A stretch of 64,000 bases of DNA from Deinandra increscens subsp. villosa (Eukaryota; Streptophyta; Magnoliopsida; Asterales; Asteraceae). The position numbers and the translations under genes are program-made. The stretch is taken from the NCBI GenBank assembly GCA_039602395.1, contig JBCNJP010000027.1, positions 35,721,841-35,785,840 on the forward strand, written 5' to 3'. Below, in pieces: positions 36,254 to 46,298 of this stretch (position 1 is the stretch's first letter; the number at the start of each line of letters is the position of its first letter). Under the pieces are notes generated by a model. That model worked only from the letters and a program-made list of their open reading frames with translations. It was not told the origin of the DNA and made no database searches.

Positions 36254-39121
36254 ATGAGTGAACTAAGGAATGGCAGCACTAACAAACCTCCAACCTTCAC
36301 TCCTGATGACTTTGACACATGGAAACTTAGAATGGAGATTTTCTGTAAAAACACTGACCACAAAATGTGGGCTTCCATTGTCAATGGACCACAAGTCATC
36401 ACCACCCCATCTGCTACTCAACCTGTTGTTGACCTTATCAAAGCGTATGAGAATTATTCTGATGATGACCATAAGACCTGTGAATGTGACTATAAAGCTT
36501 TGTGGGCACTCCAGGCAGCTCTTCCTAATTCTATACTAATAGGCTTTAAGAGATGCAAAACTGCACATGATCTTTGGAAAGCGCTTATTGAAATGTATGA
36601 GGGAACAGATGAGGTGAAAGAGAACAAGAAAGACATTTTAAAACAAAGATATGAAAATTTCTGTCATAAAAGAGGTGAATCAATGTCTGAGCAGTACTTA
36701 AGATATGTTCGACTTATAGATGAACTACAGGGTGTAGATGTAAAAATTGACAATGCTGATATAATCAGAAAATTTTTAAGATCATTACCTGAAGTTTGGA
36801 CTGTCTATACAGTCAGCATTAAGTACAACAAAGACCTTAAAACCTTGAAATTAGGAGATCTCTATGGAATGCTGAGTGCACATGAGATGGAAATGAATGA
36901 GAAGTCAGGTGTATCATCGAACCAGACATCATCTTCCAGAGGCACTTTGGCCCTCATTACTGCTCACTCAGAGAACTATTCTGAACCTGAACCATATGTA
37001 TCCTTTTCTGAGTCTCCTAAAGGACATGAAGTTTTATACTACCAAAACTTTGCTAATGTTGCTAACAGTTCTTATACAGGTTTCACTAGATCAGATCTAG
37101 AGTGCATTAGTGCAGATGATCTAGAGGAGATTGATATCACTACCCAACTTGCAATGGTGTCACTTAGGGCTCAAAGGTTCTACAAGAGAACCGGGAGAAA
37201 ATACAGCGGAGCCAAGAATGCTCCTATTGGTCTTGACAAATCAAAGGTCAAGTGTTACAACTGTCATCAGTTGGGACATTTTGCCAGGGAGTGTTCTCAG
37301 CCAAGGAAAGACACTGGTTACAATGCTGAGAAGAAACAAGAATATACCAAACCAAGCTCTTCCTCTGGTCCTACTCCACCAAAGCCCTCTTACAACACCC
37401 AAAGCCAAGCAACTGCTGCTGTAGCAAACCAAACAGGGTTTGTTGACTGGGAAGAAGTGATGCATGAGTTCGCTCCAACTAATCATGCCTTGATGGCAAG
37501 TGGTTCTTCACCTGCATCTGCAGAGGTAAACTCTAACTCCAACACTGAACCTGAGAATGTGCTATGTACACCTAAGTGTATTGAACTGGTTGAAAGTTAC
37601 AAAAAGCACAATCAGTCACTTGTAGATGAACTTAAAAATCTAAATGAGTTGAAAGAGTACTCAAGAAGGGCTGATATAGCTTACTCAACCAAAACTGATG
37701 AACTCAGACAAACAATAGGGATTTTGAAACATCAACAAACAAATTTTATAACTCAAATGGATGATGTGGTTGAGCAACTAAATATTTCAAAGAAACAAAA
37801 TGTGGAATATGTGCTTGACATTCAAACCCTAAAAGATCAGCTAAGGGAAGCCATTTGCAATGCTGATAAATTTCAAATTGCAAGTGAAAAAGCAGAAAAG
37901 TTATGGCATGAGCACACACATGGGAAGGGAAGGGTATCTTTTAAAATTGTTGAAAACCCTGATTCATACACTTGTCTTGAAACCTTAACTCTTAAAGAAA
38001 CAAGTGTTCCCTTATCTCCTGACCCACTGGCAAATGGTACTGTCATTGAGGACCTTTCCAAAGAAGCTGAAAGTCTGAAAGAGAGTGATGACATGAGAAC
38101 TGAAAGTTTTATTGGTTTTCCTGGTGTCACAACTGAATCAACCAGCATTTCTGCTAAGGTTGATAAATCAAAAATTTCTAAGCCAATTCTTAAAGACACC
38201 AAGACATTGAGTTTAGAAAATGATGGATCTTACTTGTCAAATTCTATTGCTCAAAAAGGTGGAAAAGCAAAAACTGTTTCAGTGTCATCAAAACAAAATT
38301 CTCACAATTCCATGAAAGAATGCATAATTTGTGGTGAATTAGGACATGTTGCTGTCAACTGTTCCTACAATCCTTTCAAACAGATAATTAACAATGTCAG
38401 AACCTCTCCAAGGAGAAACCAAAATCTGTTAAATTCAAGGAATTTAAAGGATAGCAGGAACATGTCACCAAAAGGATCACATGTTGATCAAAAGATTTCT
38501 GGAAAAACTCAGAAGGTTTGGATTGGAAATGAGAAGAATAACAGCTTTTCATATGTTAAAAGAAACAATTTTTCTAAGGAACAACATTCCGCAGGAACTT
38601 CATATCTTCCGGGAGAAAATTCCTCCGGAAGAAATACAGTTCCCTCGGAACATTTTAACAACAACAGGTCTTCTAAACCTTCAAAACAAAGACCTGAGTT
38701 TCAATCCACTGAGTTCATTAATCAAATTCACCCATTTTTCAAAGGAAATTCACGAGCAAAATCTGCCCCTCGTGAAAGAAAACAAGTTTCTGAACAGTAT
38801 GAAGTGCATGATTATCCTGCACAAGTGAGTTCCTACGGAACTCAGCATCCTCATACTGAAACTTTCAAAGTTGCTGCACAGCCAAAACTTGAAAATGCAA
38901 GGCAAAGAAGCAACAGAAAGTTTAGGGAAAAGAAGGCTTTTATTAAGAAACATGGTTTTCCCAAATGGCAAAGTTATAACAGAAACTTAAATGAGAAAAA
39001 TGGTGATTTTTCTGAGTATGATGATTTTCCTGCAGAACAACTTGTGTTAGGAAACTACTCTTATAATGATGCCATGGGAAGACCCAAGACCACAAAGGCT
39101 TGGGTCCCATACTCCAACTGA
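36254..39121 (+). CDS. Copia gag (955 aa)
   Basis: Starts MSELRNGSTNKPPTF. The N-terminal gag region has DDFDTWKLRMEIF and, around residues 95-190, a UBN2-type gag domain (ALWALQAALPNSI, LRSLPEVWTVY). A first CX2CX4HX4C knuckle, CYNCHQLGHFAREC, lies near residue 334 and a second, CIICGELGHVAVNC, near 690. Between them is a long charged helical, probably coiled-coil stretch (about 440-545). The 3' half encodes TTCC/GGAA-type palindromes near 38587-38652. It ends at TGA 39119-39121, with a second in-frame stop at 39140. Gag packages the element RNA in cytoplasmic particles. The length fits the long Sirevirus gag. Confidence 0.93.
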   Translation: MSELRNGSTNKPPTFTPDDFDTWKLRMEIFCKNTDHKMWASIVNGPQVITTPSATQPVVDLIKAYENYSDDDHKTCECDYKALWALQAALPNSILIGFKRCKTAHDLWKALIEMYEGTDEVKENKKDILKQRYENFCHKRGESMSEQYLRYVRLIDELQGVDVKIDNADIIRKFLRSLPEVWTVYTVSIKYNKDLKTLKLGDLYGMLSAHEMEMNEKSGVSSNQTSSSRGTLALITAHSENYSEPEPYVSFSESPKGHEVLYYQNFANVANSSYTGFTRSDLECISADDLEEIDITTQLAMVSLRAQRFYKRTGRKYSGAKNAPIGLDKSKVKCYNCHQLGHFARECSQPRKDTGYNAEKKQEYTKPSSSSGPTPPKPSYNTQSQATAAVANQTGFVDWEEVMHEFAPTNHALMASGSSPASAEVNSNSNTEPENVLCTPKCIELVESYKKHNQSLVDELKNLNELKEYSRRADIAYSTKTDELRQTIGILKHQQTNFITQMDDVVEQLNISKKQNVEYVLDIQTLKDQLREAICNADKFQIASEKAEKLWHEHTHGKGRVSFKIVENPDSYTCLETLTLKETSVPLSPDPLANGTVIEDLSKEAESLKESDDMRTESFIGFPGVTTESTSISAKVDKSKISKPILKDTKTLSLENDGSYLSNSIAQKGGKAKTVSVSSKQNSHNSMKECIICGELGHVAVNCSYNPFKQIINNVRTSPRRNQNLLNSRNLKDSRNMSPKGSHVDQKISGKTQKVWIGNEKNNSFSYVKRNNFSKEQHSAGTSYLPGENSSGRNTVPSEHFNNNRSSKPSKQRPEFQSTEFINQIHPFFKGNSRAKSAPRERKQVSEQYEVHDYPAQVSSYGTQHPHTETFKVAAQPKLENARQRSNRKFREKKAFIKKHGFPKWQSYNRNLNEKNGDFSEYDDFPAEQLVLGNYSYNDAMGRPKTTKAWVPYSN

Positions 39122-39142
39122 TCATGTTCTTTACCTGTGTAG

Positions 39143-40495
39143 GGGTCACCTAATAAATCTCAAGCAAATGTTTGGGTTGTAGATAGTGGGTGCTCCAGTC
39201 ACATGACAGGTAATAAAAACCTTCTAGAAAATACAAAAAGATATGATGGCGGTCCCGTTGCTTTTGGAAGCAATGAAGGGTACATTACAGCACTTGGTAA
39301 TGTATCAAATGGAAGTTTTACTCTTGACAAGGTAAGTCTTGTTAATGTTCTGAATTTTAATTTGCTGAGTGTATCACAAATTTGTGATAAAAAGATGAAT
39401 GTTCTGTTTAATGATGAAGAAGCTCTAGTACTTAAGCCTGGTCTAAAAATTCCTAATGAAATGATTTTGATAAAAGCAAAAAGACAGGATGGCTTGTACT
39501 TGCTTGATATGGCAAGTGCCAAATCTCTTGATGGCAATACTTGTTTGATATCAAGAGCTTCTGTTGATGAGTCTGACCTTTGGCACAGAAGACTTGTACA
39601 TGTTAATTACAAAACCATGAACAAACTTGTTAATTTAGGTTTGGTCAATGGTTTGCCTCAAAAACACTTTAACTGTAATGAGCATTGTACTGCTTGCTTG
39701 AAGGGCAAGCAACACAAGTCTTCTCATAAGTCCAAAACTGAAAACTCAATTTCTCAACCCTTAGAATTGTTGCATATGGATCTCTTTGGTCCTACAAGGG
39801 TGATGAGTTTGGGAAAGAAATCATATTGTTTTGTAATTACTGATGACTTTTCAAGATACACATGGGTTTTCTTCCTAAGAACTAAGGATGAAACACCTGA
39901 GATTTTAAAATCCTTAATCACTCAACTTGAAAATCAGTCAAATTTCAAAGTCAAAACAATTAGAAGTGACAATGGCACAGAATTTAAAAATCATGTTTTA
40001 AATTTTTTTTGTGAAGAAAAGGGGATATCTAGGCAGTTTAGTGTTGCTAGAACTCCTCAGCAAAATGGAGTAGCTGAGAGGAGAAATAGAACACTGATTG
40101 AAGCTGCTAGATCAATGCTGGCTGAGTCTAAGCTCCCTGTAACTTTCTGGGCTGAAGCAGTGAACACTGCCTGCTATGTTCAGAACAGGGTGCTTGTGGT
40201 CAAAGGTAAAAACAAGACACCATATGAACTTTGGAGAAAAAGAAAACCAAGTATACACTTTCTCAAAGTTTTTGGTTGTCCTGTTACAATTTTAATAACC
40301 AGTGAGAATTTAGCTAAGTTTGCTGAAAGGCAGATGATGGCTTCATGGTTGGTTACTCAGGTGTTGCCAAGGCATACAGAGTATACAATCTCAGAACTAA
40401 AATTATTGAAGAGTCAATTAATGTGTTTTTCAATGAAAAATCAACAAACAAGTTTAGTTCTGAACCCTCATGGTTATTTGATATTGATTCACTAA
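39143..40495 (+). CDS. Copia protease and integrase
   Basis: In the same frame as gag, opening after TAG 39140-39142. WVVDSGCSSHMTG (39173 on) is the aspartic-protease active site. LWHRRLVHVNYKTMN, then CTACLKGKQHKSSH form the integrase HHCC zinc region. DLFGPTRV, DDFSRYTWVFF, RSDNGTEFKN and RTPQQNGVAERRNRTL form the catalytic core. The core is intact, but a one-base loss near 40327-40330 throws the end of the ORF out of frame, so the last 55 or so residues are not family-like; the true continuation is in the frame of the next entry. There is no natural start codon, as expected for a polyprotein segment. Confidence 0.9.
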   Translation, partial: GSPNKSQANVWVVDSGCSSHMTGNKNLLENTKRYDGGPVAFGSNEGYITALGNVSNGSFTLDKVSLVNVLNFNLLSVSQICDKKMNVLFNDEEALVLKPGLKIPNEMILIKAKRQDGLYLLDMASAKSLDGNTCLISRASVDESDLWHRRLVHVNYKTMNKLVNLGLVNGLPQKHFNCNEHCTACLKGKQHKSSHKSKTENSISQPLELLHMDLFGPTRVMSLGKKSYCFVITDDFSRYTWVFFLRTKDETPEILKSLITQLENQSNFKVKTIRSDNGTEFKNHVLNFFCEEKGISRQFSVARTPQQNGVAERRNRTLIEAARSMLAESKLPVTFWAEAVNTACYVQNRVLVVKGKNKTPYELWRKRKPSIHFLKVFGCPVTILITSENLAKFAERQMMASWLVTQVLPRHTEYTISELKLLKSQLMCFSMKNQQTSLVLNPHGYLILIH

Positions 40496-42663
40496 CCAAT
40501 GCTTTCAACTTTACTGTTGATAAGTCCTTTAGTGAGTATGTGCAGTCTCAGGGGGAGAATTCAAATGCAAAGAAGGATGGCTACAAGTTTGGTCATTTCT
40601 ACTCCTCTGTCAGCACACAACCTTACAAACCACCTACCATGCCAACTGTTGCAATTCAACAAGTCACTGATCCCACTCCAGTGAATTTGGTTGAAACTGA
40701 GTCAAGTGACTCTCAATCACAACAGGATGGTTATGTCTCAGACACCAGTGATGATGGGAGTTTGCAGCATTCTCCTAATGATAACTTACATGGTGATCAT
40801 GATGGTTCTCATGAGTCAAATTTCAATGACTCATCTCTTGGAGATACCATCAACTCTGCTAACAACTCAAGTAATCAACATGTCTCTGCTGCAACTACAT
40901 CAAATTTACCCCCTTCACAAAGATTGCCAGGAATTGAGCTTAGTTTCCTATTGCCCCCAATTATTCCACCAACTAGGCAAGTTCAAAGTCACGAATTTCC
41001 AAGTTTTCAGAATACCAATGTCAGCAAAACTCATCCCATTGAGAATGTGATTGGTGAAGTAAATGCTCATGTTCTTACAAGAAGCAAATCTGCTGATGCA
41101 AACATCTGTTTATTTGCATGCTTCCTGTCTCAAGAAGAACCAAAACAAGTGGAGCAAGCACTTAAAGACAATCATTGGATTGAAGCTATGCAAGAGGAAT
41201 TGTTCCAAATTAACAAACAACAGGTTTGGGAACTGGTTGATTTACCAGTACATGCTCAACTAATTGGAACAAAATGGGTTTTTAGAAACAAGAAGGATGA
41301 AAGAGGAATTGTTGTCAAGAACAAAGCTAGGCTTGTTGTTCAGGGATATTCTCAAGAAGAAGGGATAGACTATGATGAGGTTTTTGCTCCAGTTGCAAGA
41401 TTAGAGGCAATCAGAATCTTTCTTGCCTATGCAGCTTACAAGAACTTCACTGTTTATCAAATGGATGTCAAGAGTGCTTTCCTTTATGGGAAACTGAAGG
41501 AAGAAGTTTATGTCTGTCAACCACCAGGGTTTGAAGACCCACACCATCCTAACAAGGTGTGTAAACTAATCAAGGCTCTCTATGGTCTCAAACAAGCACC
41601 AAGAACTTGGTATGAGACTCTGTCAAATTACCTGCTTGGCCATGGATACAGAAGAGGAGCCATTGATAAAACTCTCTTCATAAGGAAAGTTGGAAAAGAT
41701 AAGTTGCTTGTTCAGATTTATATGGATGATATTATCTTTGGATCTACCAATCCTAAGTTGTGCAAGGAGTTTGAGACCCTGATGCAAGATCAATTTGAAA
41801 TGAGTTCAATGGGTGAACTTAATTTCTTTCTGGGTCTCCAAGTTAAACAAACTGCAGATGGCATCTTCTTGAACCAGTCAAAATATATTCAAGATATGCT
41901 CAAGAGGTTTGATATGCTATCTTCCTCTTCTGCAAAAACTCCAATCTCAACCTCTCACAATCTGAATTCAGAATCAGAAAGTGAACCTGTTGATCAGCAC
42001 ACTTACAGGGCAATGATTGGATCTCTGATGTACTTAACAACTAGTAGACCTGATATCATGTTTAGTGTATGCTTATGCTCTAGATATCAATCGGCTCCCA
42101 AAGAATCCCACATGAAGGCAGTAAAGAGAATCTTTAAATACCTCAAAGGTCAACCAAAACTTGGGTTGTGGTATGCAAAGAACAATGACTTTTCTCTTGT
42201 TGCCTACACTGACAGTGACTATGGTGGCTGCTACCTAGATAAGAAATCAACATCAGGAGGATGTCAATTTCTAGGAAATAGGCTTGTATCATGGCAATGC
42301 AAGAAACAGACCTGTGTTTCTACTTCAACTGCTGAAGCTGAGTACATTGCTGCTTCAAGTTGCTGTGGTCAAGTACTTTGGATTCAGAATCAAATGCTGG
42401 ATTATGGAATCACATTTCTGGAAACTCCTATGTATGCAGACAACACCAGTGCCATTTCCATTACCAACAATCCTGTAAAGCACTCTAAGACAAAGCACAT
42501 CGAAATAAGGTACCATTTCATTAGAGATTGTGCTGAAAAGAAATTGATTAAGTTACACAAGGTTCATACTGATCTTCAATTAGCTGACCTTTTCACAAAG
42601 GCATTTGATGAAGCAAGATTTTTCTTTCTTATCACCGCTATTGGGATGATGAACTTTGGTTAA
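40345..42663 (+). CDS. Copia reverse transcriptase and RNase H
   Basis: Continues pol in the shifted frame from GYSGVAKAYRVYN. A Ser/Asp/Asn-rich linker leads to the reverse transcriptase: TKWVFRNKKDERG, ARLVVQGYSQEEGIDYDEVF, YQMDVKSAFLYGKL and the catalytic YMDDIIFGS. RNase H follows: YTDSDYGGCYLDKKSTSGG, STAEAEYIAASSC and the final HTDLQLADLFTKAFDE. It ends at TAA 42661-42663, the usual Sirevirus pol end. All motifs are intact. The ATG at 40345 is internal, not a real start. Confidence 0.92.
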   Translation: MVGYSGVAKAYRVYNLRTKIIEESINVFFNEKSTNKFSSEPSWLFDIDSLTNAFNFTVDKSFSEYVQSQGENSNAKKDGYKFGHFYSSVSTQPYKPPTMPTVAIQQVTDPTPVNLVETESSDSQSQQDGYVSDTSDDGSLQHSPNDNLHGDHDGSHESNFNDSSLGDTINSANNSSNQHVSAATTSNLPPSQRLPGIELSFLLPPIIPPTRQVQSHEFPSFQNTNVSKTHPIENVIGEVNAHVLTRSKSADANICLFACFLSQEEPKQVEQALKDNHWIEAMQEELFQINKQQVWELVDLPVHAQLIGTKWVFRNKKDERGIVVKNKARLVVQGYSQEEGIDYDEVFAPVARLEAIRIFLAYAAYKNFTVYQMDVKSAFLYGKLKEEVYVCQPPGFEDPHHPNKVCKLIKALYGLKQAPRTWYETLSNYLLGHGYRRGAIDKTLFIRKVGKDKLLVQIYMDDIIFGSTNPKLCKEFETLMQDQFEMSSMGELNFFLGLQVKQTADGIFLNQSKYIQDMLKRFDMLSSSSAKTPISTSHNLNSESESEPVDQHTYRAMIGSLMYLTTSRPDIMFSVCLCSRYQSAPKESHMKAVKRIFKYLKGQPKLGLWYAKNNDFSLVAYTDSDYGGCYLDKKSTSGGCQFLGNRLVSWQCKKQTCVSTSTAEAEYIAASSCCGQVLWIQNQMLDYGITFLETPMYADNTSAISITNNPVKHSKTKHIEIRYHFIRDCAEKKLIKLHKVHTDLQLADLFTKAFDEARFFFLITAIGMMNFG

Positions 42664-43380
42664 CTTTTGCTGTCAATTGTTGCTTTTATGTACATAAATT
42701 TTTCTATCACCTTATGTGCTTGTGTTCTTAACATCCATCTCTTCAAGATCATGAGAACTCTTTCAAGAAATGTTCTTATAACTGATAATTTGAGAAATTT
42801 TCAAAGTTATGAGCATTTCTGAACTTTTTGATACTTCTAAGTAAATTCCAAGGGAACAACACTGTTCCGGAGGAACTTACTCCTGAAGTTTTTCCCTTCT
42901 CAAGAGAAGTTCCGAGGGAACTCTCTAATGTTTCTAATAGATTTCAAGTGTTTTCTAAGTGTTTCAGGTGTTCCGGAGTAAATTTTGAAACTCCGAAGGA
43001 ACTTCCTGCGGAAGTATTTCAGGAGAGGTGAAGAAAATTTCTAAGGGAATAAGTTCCGAGGGAACTTCACTCTTCCCAAGGAACTCAATTGTTCCGAAGG
43101 AAAAGTTCCGAAGGAACTTTATTGACTTAATCCTTTTCGATTGGATTAAGTGGGACCCTTTATTTCAAACTTTAACAGTGACGGTTAACTGGTGGCCCCA
43201 CTAACTCCACCTTTTCCGTTAACGTCACTTTCCTCTCTCCTCACCCTTTAACTGTCAATTCCAGAGAAACCCTTTCACTTACTAAACCTAAATCCCAAAT
43301 TCCCTTTAATCGCTCTCGATTTCTCTCAATTTCATCTAATTTCATCTGAATCTCTCAAGCAATCACTCGGTACAGAACAA
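42664..43380 (+). promoter_or_regulatory. Spacer with clustered TTCC..GGAA palindromes
   Basis: Between pol and the downstream ORF. At least eight copies of a short palindrome occur between 42845 and 43120, including GTTCCGGAGGAAC (42864-42876), AGTTCCGAGGGAACT (42908-42922) and the perfect AAGTTCCGAAGGAACTT (43103-43119). They stop about 260 bp before the next ATG; a CT-rich leader-like stretch (43220-43375) follows. Conserved palindromes are known in Sirevirus non-coding DNA; their role is unknown to me. Confidence 0.6.
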
Positions 43381-45228
43381 ATGGCAGCATTCGCATTTCA
43401 CAACGAGCACAATCAAAGGGCTTTTCTAGAGAAAACAGAGAAGTCTGCTCCGTTCGATGGAATGATCGACTTCCTTACAGCGTCAGAGCTTAATTTTGCC
43501 CTAACTATAAATCCCACAATTTACGATGAAACTATCACTCAGTTCTGGGCAAATGCTGTAGTAGGTGCCGGCAGTGAAGACGGGAAGCAGGTGATGCAAA
43601 TTGAAAGCCAGGTTCACGGTAAAAATGTGTTCATCACTGAAGAAATGATCAGAAATCATTTGAAATTACAAGACAGAGATGGTATTCTCACTGTTCCCAA
43701 GGGAGATTACCAATTTACTCTGATGGGCATAGGCTATGGAGGAAACCCCAAAAGCAAAACGGTAAAGAAATGTCACATTCCACCTGTTTGGAGATTTCTT
43801 GCCCATACTCTGATGGTATGTCTAACTCCCAGAAGATCTCATGAGGAACTTGGTGAAGTCCAAGCCACTGCTCTTCATGCTGTGATCAGGGGAGATTGCT
43901 TTAATTTTTCAAAAATGATTTTTGATGGGCTCAGGGAGAACTGTGAAAAACCTTTTAATATGTATCCCAGGTTTTTACAACACATTCTGGATACACAATT
44001 CCCTGAAGTTCCCAGAACTGGTACCATTTTTCACCAAAAGAACTTAACTGAGAAAATTTTTTCTTACTTGCTTTCAAAATCTGCAATTTCAAACTGTCTT
44101 GGTGTGGAAAATGACCATCCACTACCCGATCCAAGAGTTATTCCTGCACCTAGGGTGCAAGAGCAACCAGTTGCTGTTCAAGAACCAACTGAGCAACCTG
44201 CTCCAGGTGACAACACTGAACCTACACCATCAGTTGTTGAACCCACACCTAAAACTGATCTTCTTAATAACCTACCTGTGAACATCACCTATATCAGAAA
44301 GAAGGTCAAGCACTCAAAAACTACAACCAAAACTTCCTCACCTACTCCATCAAAAGTTGTTGAAAAGGAGACAGGGTCTACTCCACCTGTGTCTCCTACT
44401 GCCACCCAACCTGAAAACCTTGAGCATGACCCACTGTCTGCTCAACATCAAAGCCAAGGGTTAAGCCATATTGCTGATGATCTCTCACTTGAGACCTCAT
44501 CTTCTCTTAGATTGGATGTACAACCCTCATCCCTCTTGTTTACCTCCATAGACCTAAACCTAGATCTATCTGTGAATGATGAAGAACCTGATCTAAATCC
44601 AAATGACAATATCTTCTCATCAACCTCACCTCATGAAGATGATTGGATGGATATTGATTATGCTTCTCCTAACCCCCATTCACCCACTAAGGAGTTGAAC
44701 ATCAGGAGTGATGAAGATGTTCATGTAGAAAGGGCTGCTACTACAATTGGTTCCCCACTGGAACAATTGGATAGTAGTAACATTCTTAAGACCCAATCTA
44801 TGGCAACCAGCAGCCAGTTTGAACCAAAGGAACCAGAAATGGAACCTGAGGCAACAACTGTGCTTGCAGGGAATCCCAGGAGCCAAGACAACCAGGGTGT
44901 TGAGCTTGATCAAGCTAGGCTTGATGGCTCTTCTTCGCCCAAGGATACTGAGAAATCAGTTGAGGGCAGTGCTTTACTTATGGAATTGACGGCTAATCAA
45001 ACTGAATTGCAGAAACAAATGCAATCCCTGCTTCACACTATTCAACAGCAGGACACCTTGATTGAAAGGCTTAAGCAGGAGAAGGTTAGTGCATCAAACC
45101 CAACTGGTGAAGCTGTTGCTCATCAACACCTATCCAAAACATTTCTGGTAAAGGTAAGCCAACTGAAGACTCTGTTAGCTCTTCTGAAATTGATTTTGAT
45201 CACAATGAGAGGTTACCTGAGAAGATGA
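43381..45228 (+). CDS. Sirevirus downstream ORF, N-terminal part (615 aa)
   Basis: Starts MAAFAFHNEHNQRAFLEKTE. The first 240 residues look folded: FDGMIDFLTASELNFALTIN, ITQFWANAVV, PPVWRFLAHTLMVCL, MYPRFLQHIL. I recognise this domain from uncharacterised proteins common in Asteraceae annotations; it has no known function. A long Pro/Thr/Ser/Glu-rich low-complexity region follows, then a coiled coil (LTANQTELQKQMQSLL near residues 540-575). Such ORFs are called env-like in SIRE elements, but I see no signal peptide or membrane segment. A one-base indel near 45125-45145 shifts the frame; the product really continues in the next entry. Confidence 0.75.
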   Translation: MAAFAFHNEHNQRAFLEKTEKSAPFDGMIDFLTASELNFALTINPTIYDETITQFWANAVVGAGSEDGKQVMQIESQVHGKNVFITEEMIRNHLKLQDRDGILTVPKGDYQFTLMGIGYGGNPKSKTVKKCHIPPVWRFLAHTLMVCLTPRRSHEELGEVQATALHAVIRGDCFNFSKMIFDGLRENCEKPFNMYPRFLQHILDTQFPEVPRTGTIFHQKNLTEKIFSYLLSKSAISNCLGVENDHPLPDPRVIPAPRVQEQPVAVQEPTEQPAPGDNTEPTPSVVEPTPKTDLLNNLPVNITYIRKKVKHSKTTTKTSSPTPSKVVEKETGSTPPVSPTATQPENLEHDPLSAQHQSQGLSHIADDLSLETSSSLRLDVQPSSLLFTSIDLNLDLSVNDEEPDLNPNDNIFSSTSPHEDDWMDIDYASPNPHSPTKELNIRSDEDVHVERAATTIGSPLEQLDSSNILKTQSMATSSQFEPKEPEMEPEATTVLAGNPRSQDNQGVELDQARLDGSSSPKDTEKSVEGSALLMELTANQTELQKQMQSLLHTIQQQDTLIERLKQEKVSASNPTGEAVAHQHLSKTFLVKVSQLKTLLALLKLILITMRGYLRR

Positions 45229-46298
45229 AGACAAAGCTATTCAAAATCTGTGGAATTAAGCCCTTCAACCCAATAGAAGGTTTGCTTAATGTTCACATGG
45301 ATCAGCTGATGCAGGTAACACCTGAAGAATGCAAAGTCAATCACATGGAATTCCTAAGATTCGTGATGGCTGCTTCAGGTGCTCACCCTCAAAACATTGC
45401 AGAAGTCAGAAGCTTTATATCTAATGTCTACTTGACAAAAGAGCAAGAGTATCTTCAAACAGGTGTAGAACAGTTTGAGGCTGAAGGAGGAGAAAGAAGT
45501 GAAGAACAGGTTGATACACCTGAGAGTAAACCAGTAGAAGATGTGACTCAGCAAGAAGATCTGTTTGACATAGAAGTGACCGAAGCTTTACTGAACCTAA
45601 AGAGTCCTACATCTTCTGCAGCAAAGGTTGTGACAGAGGAAATTCCAAAGGATGTTGTTCCGGAGGAATTTGCCTCTAACACTGAAATTCCGAAGGAAGT
45701 TACTCCGGAGGAGCTAATCACCACTGATGAAACTCCAAAGGATGTTACTCCGGAAGAATCAACCTTGGCTAAGGAGATTCCGAAGGAAGTTACTCCGGAA
45801 GAACTTCTCACCACTGAGAATGTTCAGAAGGAAGTTACTTCGGAAGTTGTTTCCAAGGAATTGCCTAAGACTATTTCGGAACCAATTGCTCCGGAAGTCA
45901 GTCCTAAGGTAGTTACTTCGGAACTTGGCACTAAGACTATTCCTGAGCAAGTTACCTCGGAAGCCAGTCTAAATGCTACAACTTCACTTCCTGAGTCTTC
46001 AAAGCCTGCTGATGGTGATTCTCTTGATGAGAGAAGCATATCTGGTTTCACTGATTTGGAAGATGATAATCAGAGCACAGGCGGTCAAAACGAAGAAATA
46101 GACCCTGTTACAAAGGCTCTTATTGATCAATTGGAGAAGGAGAATGTTGAAATACAGAAGAAGTTCCAAGAACAGAAGGAGGCTGCTGTATTTGAAGAAC
46201 AGAAACAACTGCTCATAGAAGGAGGTATTTATGAGTATGTTATCAATAACTCAGACCTGATGTTCTTTATTAATGGAGCTAGACTAAGATCAGACTAG
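45225..46298 (+). CDS. Sirevirus downstream ORF, middle part (357 codons)
   Basis: Frame continuation of the 43381 ORF: the same frame is already open upstream, from about 45140 (reads GKPTEDSVSSSEIDFD). A helical segment (ICGIKPFNPIEGLLNVHMDQ) is followed by an acidic region and then a 15-residue repeat, EIPKEVTPEELITTD and variants, from 45639 to about 45860. A second coiled coil follows (KALIDQLEKENVEIQKKFQE). It ends at a premature TAG (46296-46298); the frame reopens at once. The ATG at 45225 overlaps the end of the first ORF by 4 bases, but I read this as frameshift damage, not as a separate gene. Confidence 0.7.
   Translation: MKTKLFKICGIKPFNPIEGLLNVHMDQLMQVTPEECKVNHMEFLRFVMAASGAHPQNIAEVRSFISNVYLTKEQEYLQTGVEQFEAEGGERSEEQVDTPESKPVEDVTQQEDLFDIEVTEALLNLKSPTSSAAKVVTEEIPKDVVPEEFASNTEIPKEVTPEELITTDETPKDVTPEESTLAKEIPKEVTPEELLTTENVQKEVTSEVVSKELPKTISEPIAPEVSPKVVTSELGTKTIPEQVTSEASLNATTSLPESSKPADGDSLDERSISGFTDLEDDNQSTGGQNEEIDPVTKALIDQLEKENVEIQKKFQEQKEAAVFEEQKQLLIEGGIYEYVINNSDLMFFINGARLRSD
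45639..45863 (+). repeat. 45-bp repeat inside the downstream ORF, about 5 units
   Basis: Units start at 45639, 45684, 45729, 45774 and 45819. Each codes for a variant of (E)IPKEVTPEE plus five residues, and each carries the ATTCCGAAGGAAG and TACTCCGGAGGA words. The last unit is degenerate, with weaker PKTISEP/PEVSPK echoes to about 45960. Confidence 0.85.
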
